DNA of 64,000 nt from Liolophura sinensis (GCF_032854445.1 NC_088302.1:37206191-37270190); one strand, 5' to 3'. Shown: positions 1 through 10,769, counted from the stretch's first letter. Notes: generated from the sequence alone by a model not told the origin. Numbers and translations are program-made.

Positions 1-819
1 GTAGTAAATTACACGTTCTTTAGCACCATGGCATAAGTAGAGTTGGGTAAATAAAATGCAGTGATGTTAGTTGTAATTTAATCGTCTATTAATGTGATAT
101 ATTATATGCTGTAATTATTTCCGATTTTCCTATCCCGGTTTGCTAACATTTTCTAGTGCACTACTAAAAAACCGTCGTCCTACTTCTATGTCTGTACCTA
201 GTATACCTTGGCTTCCCTGTTTACAGATCTTGCGAATTACGTAATGTATTGATCCTAACTTCTTAAATGCTACAAACGTTATAATACGTGTTGGTAGTTG
301 ACGATATCTGAAGCTCCCGTCCTTCCCAATTCACTAATTGCGGTCACAGATTTTAAATCATCATGGTGTCTACGTGGATTCTTAAACGGGTAATTCAGTT
401 GATAAGGCTTGGACAGTAATTAGTTTGAAAACTAAGCAAAATCGAATACATTTCATTACATCTGTCCAAAGCTGGTGTCTCTGTTCGACACAAGACCATA
501 CGTTTAGGTAGACGTGTGGGTGATGGAAAAAACGGGTGCCAAAGTTCGTTTTTGAAGTAGGTTGATTTTTGATACTGTCATGCGAATGTCCTATATATAT
601 ATACATTTTACAAACACTATCTATCGTTATATACAATCGCACGATACACATCAAATCATCATTTAACATTTATGACATGCATATTCTACCCTTTTGGGTA
701 AGATCAGCATTGTTCAATACCGCATTGCGGTTGTCAAGACGTTAAAGCATGTGCCCTGCAAGTTGCAAGCCCATGCCCATTCCCGACTAGGATCATAGCA
801 AGAACTTTAAAATTGTTTT
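1..819. other. No recognised gene
   Basis: AT-rich sequence without exons I can support. The receptor's TM2-TM3 exon was looked for here on the minus strand and not found. A short TA run (about 592-603) is the only simple repeat. Confidence 0.6.
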
Positions 820-1149
820 GTGTCAAAATATTGCAAAAGGATGGAGTGTCATGTCTGGTGTTATCGGCATGGCGTTCCAGTGAGGAAGCACTATAAATAT
901 GTAAACATTGGAATTGGGTTGCCACAAGACAGCAGCATTGTTAAGGCGTTCGCCACAATATGGTTGAAAGGCTACCAAGGTGGTGATTCATTCGTGGAAT
1001 CGACGTTGACCCCACGCAAAGACATAAAGGAAGATACGTTCTTCATTTTCAGGCCCATTTCGATGCACAATATCACTTATGGGGACCAGCAGTGGCTTTG
1101 GCGTTCGGTGCGAAAGGGGACCTGGGGAACAACAACTCGCCAGGTGTGA
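820..1149 (+). other. Unidentified open stretch next to the minisatellite
   Basis: An open frame runs from about 820, with the first ATG near 841. It reads for example YVNIGIGLPQDSS and KEDTFFIFRPISMHNITYGD, which has a protein-like composition. It ends just inside the degenerate end of the exon-derived array. No family is recognised and no clear splice borders flank it. It could be an exon of another gene, a retrocopy remnant or chance. It lies on the strand opposite the receptor gene. Confidence 0.25.
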
Positions 1150-2130
1150 TTCTGTGAGACGTGGTTTCCCCTCTTAATCCTGATGGAAACCTAGGGGCCA
1201 TTATCATTACGTAAATAACTCACCCAGTCCGCCGTGGGCACACTGAAGGAGAAACAGGGGCGACTGACGTTACGTGAGTAACTCACCCAGTGTTATTCTC
1301 TTCCTATTAATCCAGACGGGGGCCCAGGGGATACTGACGTTACGTGAGTAACTCACCCAGTGGTATTCTCTTCCTATTAATCCAGACGGGAGCCCAGGGG
1401 ATACTGACGTTACGTGAGTAACTCACCCAGTGGTATTCTCTTCCTATTAATCCAGACGGGGGCCCAGGGGATACTGACGTTACGTAAGTAACTCACCCAG
1501 AGTTATTCTGTCCGCCGTGGCTTGCCTGTTAGTCCAAAAGGAGACCCAGGGGCCACTGACGTTACGTGAGGAACTCACCAAGTGTGATTCTGTCCGCCAT
1601 GGCTTCCCTGTTAATCGAGAAGGGGACCCAGGGGCCACTGACGTTACGTGAGTAACTCACCCAGTGTTATTCTCTTCCTGTTAATCCAGAAGGGGGCCCA
1701 GGGGATGCTGATGTTACGTGAGTAACTCACCCGGTGTGTTTCTGTCCGCCGTGGCTTCCCGGTTAATCCAGAAGGAGAAACACGGGCCTATTGACGTTAG
1801 GTGAGTAACTCACCCAGAGTTATTCTGTCCGCCGTGGCTTGCCTGTTAGTCCAAAAGGAGACCCAGGGGCCACTGACGTTACGTGAGGAACTCACCAAGT
1901 GTGATTCTGTCCGCCATGGCTTCCCTGTTAATCGAGAAGGGGACCCAGGGGCGACTGACGTTACGTGAGTAACTCACCCAGTGTTATTCTCTTTCTGTTA
2001 ATCCAGAAGGGGGCCCAGGGGATGCTGATGTTACGTGAGTAACTCACCCGGTGTGTTTCTGTCCGCCGTGGCTTCCCGGTTAATCCAGAAGGAGAAACAC
2101 GGGCCTATTGACGTTAGGTGAGTAACTCAC
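1138..2130 (-). repeat. Exon-derived minisatellite spanning a splice donor (70/82-84 bp units)
   Basis: About twelve head-to-tail units sit directly downstream (in gene direction) of the TM1-TM2 exon. On the minus strand each unit holds a copy of the exon's last ~57 nt (coding WVSFWINREATADRITLG), the donor GGTGAGTT, and about 27 nt of intron. The donor core recurs near 1220, 1284, 1354, 1424, 1494, 1573, 1655, 1727, 1811, 1890, 1974 and 2043, and in the true exon near 2124. Long units are 81-84 bp. Short units are 70 bp and lack 12 nt inside the exon part. A 317-bp block of four units (82+81+70+84) is itself duplicated (1490-1807 and 1807-2124). The leftmost unit (1138-1215) is degenerate. 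Confidence 0.93.
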
Positions 2131-2283
2131 CCAGTGTGATTCTGTCCGCCGTGGCTTCCCTGTTAATCCAGAAGGACACCCAGGATAAGATGACCAGCAA
2201 ACTGCAGGGTACATAGACTTGGATGAGAAAGTAGCCTGCCCGTCTCCTCAGCTGAAATTTCACGGTGAGTAGAGACCGTGCCC
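2131..2283 (-). CDS. GABA-A-type receptor, TM1-TM2 exon (153 nt)
   Basis: The acceptor is ctctttgtacag and the donor is CACTGG|GTGAGT. The exon is exactly 153 nt, again the family size. It encodes ARSLLTVKFQLRRRAGYF, then TM1 (LIQVYVPCSLLVILSWVSFW), then the intracellular TM1-TM2 link INREATADRITLG at the start of the pore helix. The link reads A-D-R where most anion-selective subunits read P-A-R; I recall the same ATADR in insect GRD. The final codon is split (phase 1), so the following exon should start G-ITTVLT; it is not in the window. The last ~57 nt of this exon plus the donor are amplified twelve-fold in the adjoining array (1138-2130). Confidence 0.94.
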
Positions 2284-3433
2284 CTGTACAAAGAGACACA
2301 GATAGTATCTACCACATGGACACAGTTAACTTACATGTAACCATACAGCCTTATTGCATTAACGGTAAAGGAAACGCCAAAATGGAGTATATATCAGATG
2401 AAAGTTCATTAAATCCTAGTCCAGGAAAATAGGCCTATTTTAATTTTTGTTTAATTTATCCATCTGAGTGAAATGGTTTTAAAACATCAAATTCCACGGT
2501 GCTCTGTATTCCCCCAAACGATATCAATGACGTCACATCGATATTTTTGCTTCAGATAGTTCATTTCAAGGTTCACTCGGCGATACCATTCATATCTCAA
2601 AGTGTGTTAAGTTGAAAAACCTTAACTGTTGCAAAAAATGTGACGTCTCTTCTTCTGATATGGTAAAAAAAAACCCATCGTAGGATCCATAGTTTCAAGT
2701 GCATTTTACTTGCTTGAAAAATCTAAATCGAACAATTTTAATGAACAATTTTTAATAGTCTATCATCTGACATATACTTTACGTTAGTTTTTTTTTTGCT
2801 TCTATAAAATAAGTAAATAAAAACATGTACCGACATTTCTAAATTAAGTCTGCGTTAAAAGCGTTATTACTTTCAGCTTATGACTGACTAACTGTCCCAG
2901 TAATATGGATAGTTTCTTACAATCGTCATTAGAATGTCATTGTGTCAGTCCATGCTAGAAAGACAGCGAAGAATTTTCTGTCTTTGCCCCCCCCCCCCCC
3001 CTCCCATCGGACTGAATGTGCTACCTTGAATAAGACCTTGATATTTTTATGGATTCTAATTTCTGGTTTATTTCGAGCAAAAGCATTTCCCGTTTTCAAA
3101 CAAACGCTACAAGAATTTCCGAATGAATTTTTTAATGAATCTAAAGATTAAAGGTTTTTCTTAACATTGAAATTTTCTACACATTTAATTATACATGTAA
3201 TTTAAATAATGTAAGTCCAATAAAGCTTTTCCAGGCAAAGTGGAGGCCAGCGTCCTGGTCTTCAACAAAACCGATCCATTCGATTTCGACGTTCTCAAGT
3301 AACGTCAAAGTTAAATACAAAGCGAAGATTTTCGCACATAGTAAACGCTACACTAAACGCAATGTACATGTACCATACACCAGACAATTTTATGATATCC
3401 ATATGTTATTAATATCCCTAACCTCTGACTAAC
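2284..3433 (-). other. Receptor intron
   Basis: The intron between the 141-nt and 153-nt exons starts at GTTAGT and ends at tttgtacag. It contains a poly-C run near 2986-3001 and an exon-like GC-richer patch on the plus strand at about 3236-3301 (see findings). No tandem array follows this donor. Confidence 0.8.
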
Positions 3434-3574
3434 CTGCTTTTGATTCTGATGTTCCGTTAAAAGCCGGAAATCCGACCAAATCGAACTGAGACATTGTCAT
3501 CGTGGACGCCAGCTCTACTGCCTTTTCATAACCGTAAGACCATTTGTACGTGACATCATCCGTCGAGTAACCAA
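3434..3574 (-). CDS. GABA-A-type receptor, loop B-loop C exon (141 nt)
   Basis: The acceptor is ttggtctctttcag and the donor is AAAGCAG|GTTAGT. The exon gives F-GYSTDDVTYKWSYGYEKAV through MSQFDLVGFPAFNGTSESKA. FGYSTDD matches loop B as in GABA-binding beta-type subunits. SQFDLVGF leads into loop C. N-G-T is a possible glycosylation site. The 141 nt compare with about 138-144 nt for the matching vertebrate exon. It enters and leaves in phase 1, joining exactly to 2131-2283. The loop C tip (FNGTSES) lacks the aromatic pair common in GABA-binding beta subunits, which may mean this subunit contributes the complementary face of the site; that is inference. Confidence 0.92.
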
Positions 3575-4194
3575 CTGAAAGAGACCAAACAGAACAGATA
3601 CTTACCTACTCTAAAAGTTCGCCAACAAAAGTTCACTTCTAAAAGTAGTCGGATGAAATATTATTGTCGGTGGTGAAACTTACATTTTGCCAGAAGGATA
3701 TATCTTCAAAACAAACCTGAAAACACCTAGTTCAGTGGAACTCTCAGAGTCGAGCAAAATGAGTAAATTTCTCATGGTCGAGAAGTTTAGGTAAAATACA
3801 GTATAGTGAAAACAGGAAAAATCGTTCAGGTTTTCGTAAGTGCAATGTTTTCGTAAGTGCAATGGTAAGTTATTGCTTTTAATGCCGTTTTTCTGTGTAA
3901 TTTCTTTTGCCTGGTGTATGAATTACGAGACACTGATATAACAACATTAACTATTGAATTACAAGTATTGTGTGTGGTTTTCTATGAATTTCCATTCTTT
4001 AACTACAGGCTTTAGAGATAATGACCCCATGCCGAGTAAAGCAATTAGGCACGGACGAACCGAGCGCTCAATGTAATAAATCTTGGATAAAAACAAATGG
4101 CAAAGCAAGGTTTGTACTTAGCGCAGACAAAGCAGTAAGTGTGATATAGTTGCTGTTGTGAAAGACGCGGTGTGATATAAATGGCCATACTCAC

Positions 4195-4277
4195 AGCTCC
4201 CTATAACCAGCGGACACTGCTGGGTATCCATCGGGAACTTCTCAAGATGCATCGGACAGCTTGCCTTCACAGTCAAT
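4195..4277 (-). CDS. GABA-A-type receptor, 83-nt Cys-loop exon
   Basis: The acceptor is ttgtttgttggcag and the donor is GGAGCT|GTGAGT. The exon is exactly 83 nt, the diagnostic size of the Cys-loop exon in GABA-A receptor genes. It encodes R-LTVKAS followed by [15 protein letters not shown], the family-defining loop of two cysteines 13 residues apart with F-P-M-D at its tip, then PLVIGS. The disulfide links the extracellular domain to the membrane domain and is needed for assembly and gating. It enters in phase 2 and ends in phase 1, so the next codon (F) is split with 3434-3574. Confidence 0.95.
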
Positions 4278-7200
4278 CTGCCAACAAACAAGTCCGCGCA
4301 TCTCTTACCGCCTGGGTTCAAAGATGTTTACGATCACCTTACGACATTAATCAGTGGAAATAGCTCGGTTATCGGTATCGTCCCATTCCTCAAAAGGGCT
4401 GGGTGTTGTCTTGAAGGAAGCTAAGTTTAGACATGTCACACAATGTCTTGGGACAAGAAACAAGTTACATAGAAAGAGAAACTCAGAAATAGTAGTATTC
4501 GGTCATTAATTCATTCATTCCTTATTGGATTGGCGTGTTACGTCGCACTCGAGAATATGAAAATACGATCGATTAACTACAAATCATCGACTGATCTTTG
4601 AAGCAAAACGCCAACCATTAACCCGTTCACTACCACACGCAATGCGGATATTACAAAAGAGAGTTTCTACAGAGTTTTTAAAGTGCCTTATGTCACTGGT
4701 GAGTCATATTAAGTGGGTCATCAAAATTAATTAAGACGACCAATGCTAAAGATTAAAAAAGGCGTGAGTGGGTGGATAGTTTGATAAGATGTATCTTGTT
4801 TATACCACCACATATTATGAATATTGCTGGTTTGACTTTAAGAAAGACGACGGGGATATGGACAATATATACTAGTTTTAAAGATGGATTTTCGATTTAC
4901 AATTGGTACAGTTATTGAGTGTTTGAGTAGAAATACGACCAGTCGCAGGTGCACGGGTAGTCTAAGGATCCTTAGCAAAGGATCCTTTTCCACATGATGC
5001 GATATATATCGACGCAGATGAGTCCAATCTTACAAATTGCACTTAGGAAAATAAAGCCGATTATATGGAATCTCAGAAAGAGTCTTCAGAAGATTGAAGA
5101 TGAATACAGGCAGTGGTGTGGAATGAGAGCTACCCATTACACGGAATATAATACACAAACCGTTATTTTTAATCCTCTACCGCGTGCGCCTTAAACTTCC
5201 AGTACGCCATTACTGAAGGAGTTCAGCGCACATCTTTCATACATCTTTTGCTAACCTTTCTAACGGAGTTTTCCTTAGTGTTGTATGTATCCAGTTCCAA
5301 ATTGACAATTCGGATGCAATTTAAAGGATATGTAGAGGTTAATGTCAGTACTGGTTCAAACAACAATACATACGGTGAATGGGACTATATGTATTTGGGG
5401 CCTCTGTGGCTCAGTTGGTTATCGCTAGCGCAGCGTAATGACCCAGGAGACTCTCACCAATGCGGTCGCTGTGAGTTTAAGTCCTGCTCATGCTGACTTC
5501 CTCTCCGGCCGTACGTGGGAAGGCCTGCCACCAACGTGCGGATGGTCGTGGGGTTCCCCCGGGCTGTGCCCGTTTTCCACCTACCATAATGCTGGCCGCC
5601 GTCGTATAAGTGAAATATTCTTGAGTGCGGCATAAAAAACCCATCAAATGAATAAATAAATAACTATATGTATATGTATTAGGGCGAGTAAATACAAATT
5701 TCTTTTTCTTCATTCATTTGTATTTTTCTACAAATCATACCCTCTACTGAAGTCAACTGAATACATGGTTTTCATGGGATCTATACGACAATGAGAAATG
5801 GTTGCAGCATATAAGCTGAATTAACGCCTTCCTTCTGATATATGAACACTTAGTGTTGCCCAATCCCTCAGAAAATTAAGTATAAAACGATCACATTCAC
5901 GATCATATTCTTTAAAGAGTGAGACACGGTAGTAGGTATAAAATGAAAGGAATAGTTTCTACGAGCACATTTGTCATATACATGAAGGTGGACAGATCTA
6001 TATATGGAGATGCTTGTTATTCTGCTCGACCTACATCGGTAACATCAACACGAGGAAACAATCATACCAAATGTGCCACACTATCAACCCTGTCATCAGA
6101 GCATGATGGTGATCAAGTGGTTACTGATTCTCATAAACATTTATTTAGTTAGATCTTACGGGCTAAGTCCGCTCACTCTGCCAAGTCATCAAGTCCTCGG
6201 TGCGGAGTAGCACATAGAGTTGTCATGAAGTGTGTATATAGAGCGATTCCACCATCGACCAACATCTCCGTTTACAGTAGATGAAATTCAAGTGTGGATT
6301 CCAGTGGTTGGACGAGTGACCACGAGCCGGGGCTATTCCATCCTCTACTCTCACAGGTTTCTCAAAGACGTAATTCTAGTCTTTGGCGTGGAAACTTATC
6401 CGGCGTTTGGAAATGGAGAAACTAAATGCTGATTTGGAGCCGGAGAAGAAATCCGATTTGTCCTCCGTTGGAGTCCGAGCTGTGTGATACGAAGAGAGGA
6501 CTAGACAAAAGGAGGGCCTTGGCCGGCTGATGAGTTCATTCAGCTCGCTGTTTGGACAGTTAAAGTAAGCGCGCGCCTTTGGCCACAAGCCGCCGTGTTC
6601 CATTCTCCTGGTAACAATGCTCTTTAGCGGACCTCTGCCGTCCGTCTGCCAGGGTCACCTGACCCGAATTCATCCCCCTCCATTGATCCTCACGTATATC
6701 TGACCCGATCAAACCACTCGACTAAATATCTGTAGACGTTTATCCAAGACATATAACGATAGGCTGGTTTTCAATTGCGGGGACTATTCCAGCAGACGTA
6801 AATCCTGTTAGGGCACCTCGGTTATCATTTCGTGGCAGGCCTTTTGATAACTTATACCATAAATATCAGTGCCTTTATGGCCTGAACAATTGGTGGAATT
6901 CCAAGCCGCTTTGGACATCAGCTTATTTCTGTGAGTTGCCATTTCTGTGCGTTTAACACAAACACATGGTAGCATATAAACTTAGAGGCTCCATTCTGGA
7001 CTGTACATCAAGTTCTACTGCAGATCTTACTCACTTCAAGTTATTCAACAACAATTCAATTGTATTATAAGACAGGCTAAACAGTGGGCTTCATAAATCT
7101 AAGCTAACAGAGTAGACAAGACTCAAGGAAAAGCTTAAGTTTTGACCGCTTATCCTTGACCACTTAGATTGGGTATTTCAGTTAGTTTGGATCGCGGGCT

Positions 7201-7431
7201 AATTCCAGCAGGCTCATATGGCACCTGACCAATTTAGATGATTTTCCACAGGCTATACCAGGTTTCTTCCATCAGATGACCGCCTTTGTGAGTGACACGC
7301 AACACATTATTTAAAAAATATACAGTAGCTGCTACGACACTTACTTTTCCCGACAGATCGCCGTAACTGGGTACATATAACACGAAGGAAAGGACACGAT
7401 TGGACACATAGCTTTATGAATACATAGTACT
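4278..7431 (-). other. Receptor intron, part without array
   Basis: This is most of the intron between the 221-nt and 83-nt exons. It holds a SINE tail fragment at about 4511-4559 (minus), a full SINE at 5395-5662 (plus), and a GC-richer patch at about 6220-6660 with short open frames on both strands but no convincing splice borders or family match. Nothing else is recognised. Confidence 0.7.
5395..5662 (+). mobile_element. Full-length tRNA-headed SINE (family A)
   Basis: The tRNA-like head has an A box (TGGCTCAGTTGG) and a B box (GAGTTTAAGTCC), serving as an internal RNA polymerase III promoter. A conserved body follows, then the tail TATTCTTGAGTGCGGC and AATAAATAAATAA. It is flanked by the 11-bp target duplication ACTATATGTAT at 5384-5394 and 5663-5673. 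This is the best reference copy in the window for family A. The body may belong to a known molluscan SINE superfamily; I cannot confirm which without a search. Confidence 0.93.
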
Positions 7432-8101
7432 GCCATTCATACCAATCCTGAAGAGGTATTCAGGGTTCAATGCAGGATTGAATACGTTTGTGAATGCAAG
7501 ATGGTATCATTCAGGCCAATCCTGAAGAACTTGTTCATACACATGGCTGTTTACGATTCAGGATCAGTTCAGTTCAGGATTGCTTACCTTTGTGAATACA
7601 AGATGGTACCATCCATGCCAATCCTGAGGTACTTGTTCCTACACATGGCTGTTTACGATTGAGGATTCTTTTCAGTTCAGCATTGCTTACCTTGTGAATA
7701 CAGGATACTACCATCCATGTCAATCCTGAAGAACGTGTTCGTACACATGGTTGTTCACGGCCAGTTCGTACACGTGGCTGTTGACGATTCAGGACTCAGG
7801 TGATGATTGTTTACTACCATCCACGTCAATCCTGCAGAACTTGTTCGTACACATGGCTGTTTAGTATTCAGGATCTGGAATCAAGTTAGGATACTTACCT
7901 TTGTGAGTACACGATACTACCATCTAAGTCAGCCCTGAAGAACTTGTTCGTACACATAGTTGTTCACGGCCAGTTCGTACAAGTGGCTGTTAACGATTCA
8001 GTTGAGGATTGCTTACCACCATCTATGTCGACCCTGAAGAACTTGTTCGTACACATGGTTGTTTAGTATTCAGGATCCAGACTTAGTTCAGGATTACTTA
8101 C
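7432..8101 (-). repeat. Second exon-derived minisatellite spanning a splice donor (~107 bp units)
   Basis: About seven degenerate units directly follow the 221-nt exon. On the minus strand a unit holds the exon's last ~54 nt (from GAACAAGTTCTTCAG, coding NKFFRIGMDGTILYSQR), the donor GTAAG, and about 53 nt of intron (aatcctgaac ... ccatgtgtac). Units with an intact donor end at 7588, 7691 and 7899; another has the donor moved next to GATGGTG near 8012. Others lost it (for example AAACGTATTC near 7490). Two larger units share an extra ~30-bp piece (aactggccgtgaac), which shows a higher-order step. The source exon at 8102-8322 is intact. Confidence 0.9.
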
Positions 8102-8322
8102 CTTTGTGAGTACAGGATACTACCATCCATGCCAATCCTGAAGAACTTGTTCGGTGTTGTAATTGTATGAAGAATGGCGTGACGTCCATTGTAAAACACT
8201 GTGTCCGGAGCCCATATTTTCTCCAGCATTTTTATGCTCAAGGACACATTCTGGATGGATATATTGAATGCAAGACGTTCGTCAACCCAAGACTGGCGGA
8301 AGTAACAGTCAAGGGTGTAAAT
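8102..8322 (-). CDS. GABA-A-type receptor, 221-nt ligand-binding exon (loops D, A, E)
   Basis: The acceptor is cttctactttcag and the donor is CACAAAG|GTAAGT. The exon is exactly 221 nt (73 codons plus two bases), the classical size for this family. It begins IYTLDCYFRQSWVDERL (loop D, YFRQSW), then LEKIWAPDTVFYNG (loop A), then TTPNKFFRIGMDGSILYSQR (loop E at the end). N-I-S and N-V-S near residues 20 and 25 are possible glycosylation sites. These loops build the agonist pocket at subunit interfaces. The last ~54 nt of the exon, with its donor and ~53 nt of intron, is the source of the tandem array at 7432-8101. The exon itself is intact. Confidence 0.95.
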
Positions 8323-10769
8323 CTGAAAGTAGAAGATAGTTTATGGTTCATTGATCACAAACAGGCTTAGAGTTCAATACGCAGTTTTCGTGTTAGGTCA
8401 TTACGACAGCAGAGTGACGCCCTAATGCAAAATGACGTCGTGGCTTTACGTCATGGTAGGACTACTTCCCTATCTTACAACATGACAGTTCTCGTCTTTA
8501 GATTGAACTATCAACAGAATATCATTATTTTTACAAAACAGTGTGAACCCAAACTCACCCAAGACCATTCAGAGGATCATTGTAATGTGGTTTAATTAGC
8601 TTTCTATATCCTGTGTACCGCCCCACGTTAAAATTGGCAGATTTACACTACTCTGCCGTAAAATGACGACGTCAAGTCTTTCAAGGAACTTCACTCAGTT
8701 GTCATAATATCACATCTCGCAACCTGCGTACTGCAGGTTTGATAGCAGTGCCAAAAGCAATTGTGGCATGATGACAGATAATGGTAACAATGAACTAAAT
8801 ATGAATAAAAATCATACACTTTGATAAAGGCGTCCTAATACACTTTCAGTTATGATATCATCATGATTTTTTGGAGGCAATTCATAAGATTAGTCGAAAG
8901 AAGATTAAGGTTTTTCTCGGTAGCTATGGAACGCAGTAAAGCTATAATATCTGATATTTTATTTGAACTAGATTCGTCCATGTTTCATTGAGAAAAAAAT
9001 GTTTGCTGTCAGAAACAATGGAGGACCATGGAGTAACACATATTATAACATGACGTCGGAAAATAACTCGTACATCTGCGAAATGTGGTGCGCTACTGTT
9101 AAATGTGTAACTTAACTATGCTGATATGTCCGAAATCACTTCCCTACAGTATGACTGTGGTATGTTTGTCTGGCACGGAATGCATAGCCGATAAACTTTA
9201 TTTAGCGGTGAGAATTCTACTATATAAAACGCTTGTTGGAAGTGCGTAGGTTTGGTTTGTAGGAATTTGCTTCGTTTTAAAGTGTTTTAAGATAATACAA
9301 TATTGGGGAGTCGACAAAGTGGTGCTAAACTTTTAACAAGAATTAACGTGAAGCTATTATTATTATTATTATTATCAATACTTATTCTTTGTAGTATCCT
9401 TAACTTATTTATAGATACTCCGCTCGATAAATACGCCTCTTAATTACCAGAGATGGTTGTTTCGTAGTTTCATCATTGTAAAATATTATGTTATAAGCTA
9501 AAAATTCAAAGCACTCTAATCTCTTCAAACTATTTTCCTGGATTGTGCCCCATAGTCTTTTTATGAGCCTCTTTTTATTACAAAAGCTTAAAATTTACAG
9601 TGACGATCTTCTTATGACATGAGTTGTGTGCAGAAGAATAAACTCCCAGCTGAGACATGATGGATGCTTTGTTCTCCAAAGTCCGCTACTTTCTCCACAG
9701 AATGAAGGCCATTTTACACCTCGCTTAACTTTCTGTGCATCCATTCACTGACACTGAGTGCGTAAGACCGTATAAAAATGTCCAGTATTTTTCAATGTGC
9801 TATGTTTAGCCGCTGTTATGATGGATGCCATTTACAATAGTTCCGTTGTGTGACGGAATATAACGCAGTGATTTGTGGGAGTAAATGCTGTAACAGGGGT
9901 GTGTTTGAATACAGCTTGCCCACTCTGTCATTAACGACACAGCTTCGTGGAATAAAAGCTTATCTAATGAAGTGGACGGGTAACGAGCCGCCATTTGTGT
10001 TTGGCGGAGGACAACTCAACAATTACCAGTTGTAGTGTAGAAAAAAAATACGAAGAATATTTGTGAGGGCTAGGAGTGAGTTAATGTTAATCAGCAGAGC
10101 AAACATATCCTGCGGGCTATAGGAGCCAGGCAAATAAAAATGTAATTTATCCCCATATTTTCAAGAAATTGTGTTATGTTTTACAAGAGAGCGTACAATT
10201 TGGACATTTTTTTTTGTGGCCACTGACCCTGGATGGGTTTGGGTAGTTTGATAAACACGGAGAACTGTCAGAAGCATTGACGGTTTAATAGGTTTTCCAA
10301 CATGTAGCAGAAACTGAATTGTAGATTGGCAGTGATCTAATGCCACTGGTGTGGGACATCGACCTTCGCGTAGGGGGAAGGGCGATGAATTTCTCCGCTG
10401 ATAAAGATACTAAGAGATCGTGGTCGGGAAAGAAATCAAAAGGCAGTGACATGAAGGAGGCTAAAGACATAAGGAGCTGTTTTCTTTCATCAGTTTCCGA
10501 TCGATTACAGATATGATTGCTTGCTTTCAAACGCTTAAATGGTTTGTGGCCCAAGTTTGATGCTTCGACAAACCGGTATCCCAATCTCACTGTCAACACG
10601 CGTCTTCTTTACGATCCGAGATCCTCTCTCTTTAGAGGAAGGAAAGGTGAAAACCAATTCTGATAGATCACCAGAATGAACTTTGGTATTTTTTATCCCC
10701 AACTAAGACAACCTGACAGGGCTTTTTGCCCAAGATCGGAATAATCCCTTGATAGTAAGGGGATATAGA
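8323..10769 (-). other. Receptor intron, part without array
   Basis: The remaining intron between the 68-nt and 221-nt exons. It has a (TTA)n run at about 9355-9376 and no recognised gene or element. Short open frames at 9.8-10.6 kb show no family motif. Confidence 0.7.

Noticed and set aside
4181-4363. Plus-strand open frame over the Cys-loop exon
   Set aside because: Antisense shadow of the 83-nt exon.
5395-5470. Functional tRNA genes at SINE heads
   Set aside because: A and B boxes are present, but no complete cloverleaf; the sequence continues into a SINE body and tail with target duplications.
8167-8370. Plus-strand open frame over the 221-nt exon
   Set aside because: It is the antisense shadow of the receptor exon, which is supported by motifs, exact size and splice borders.
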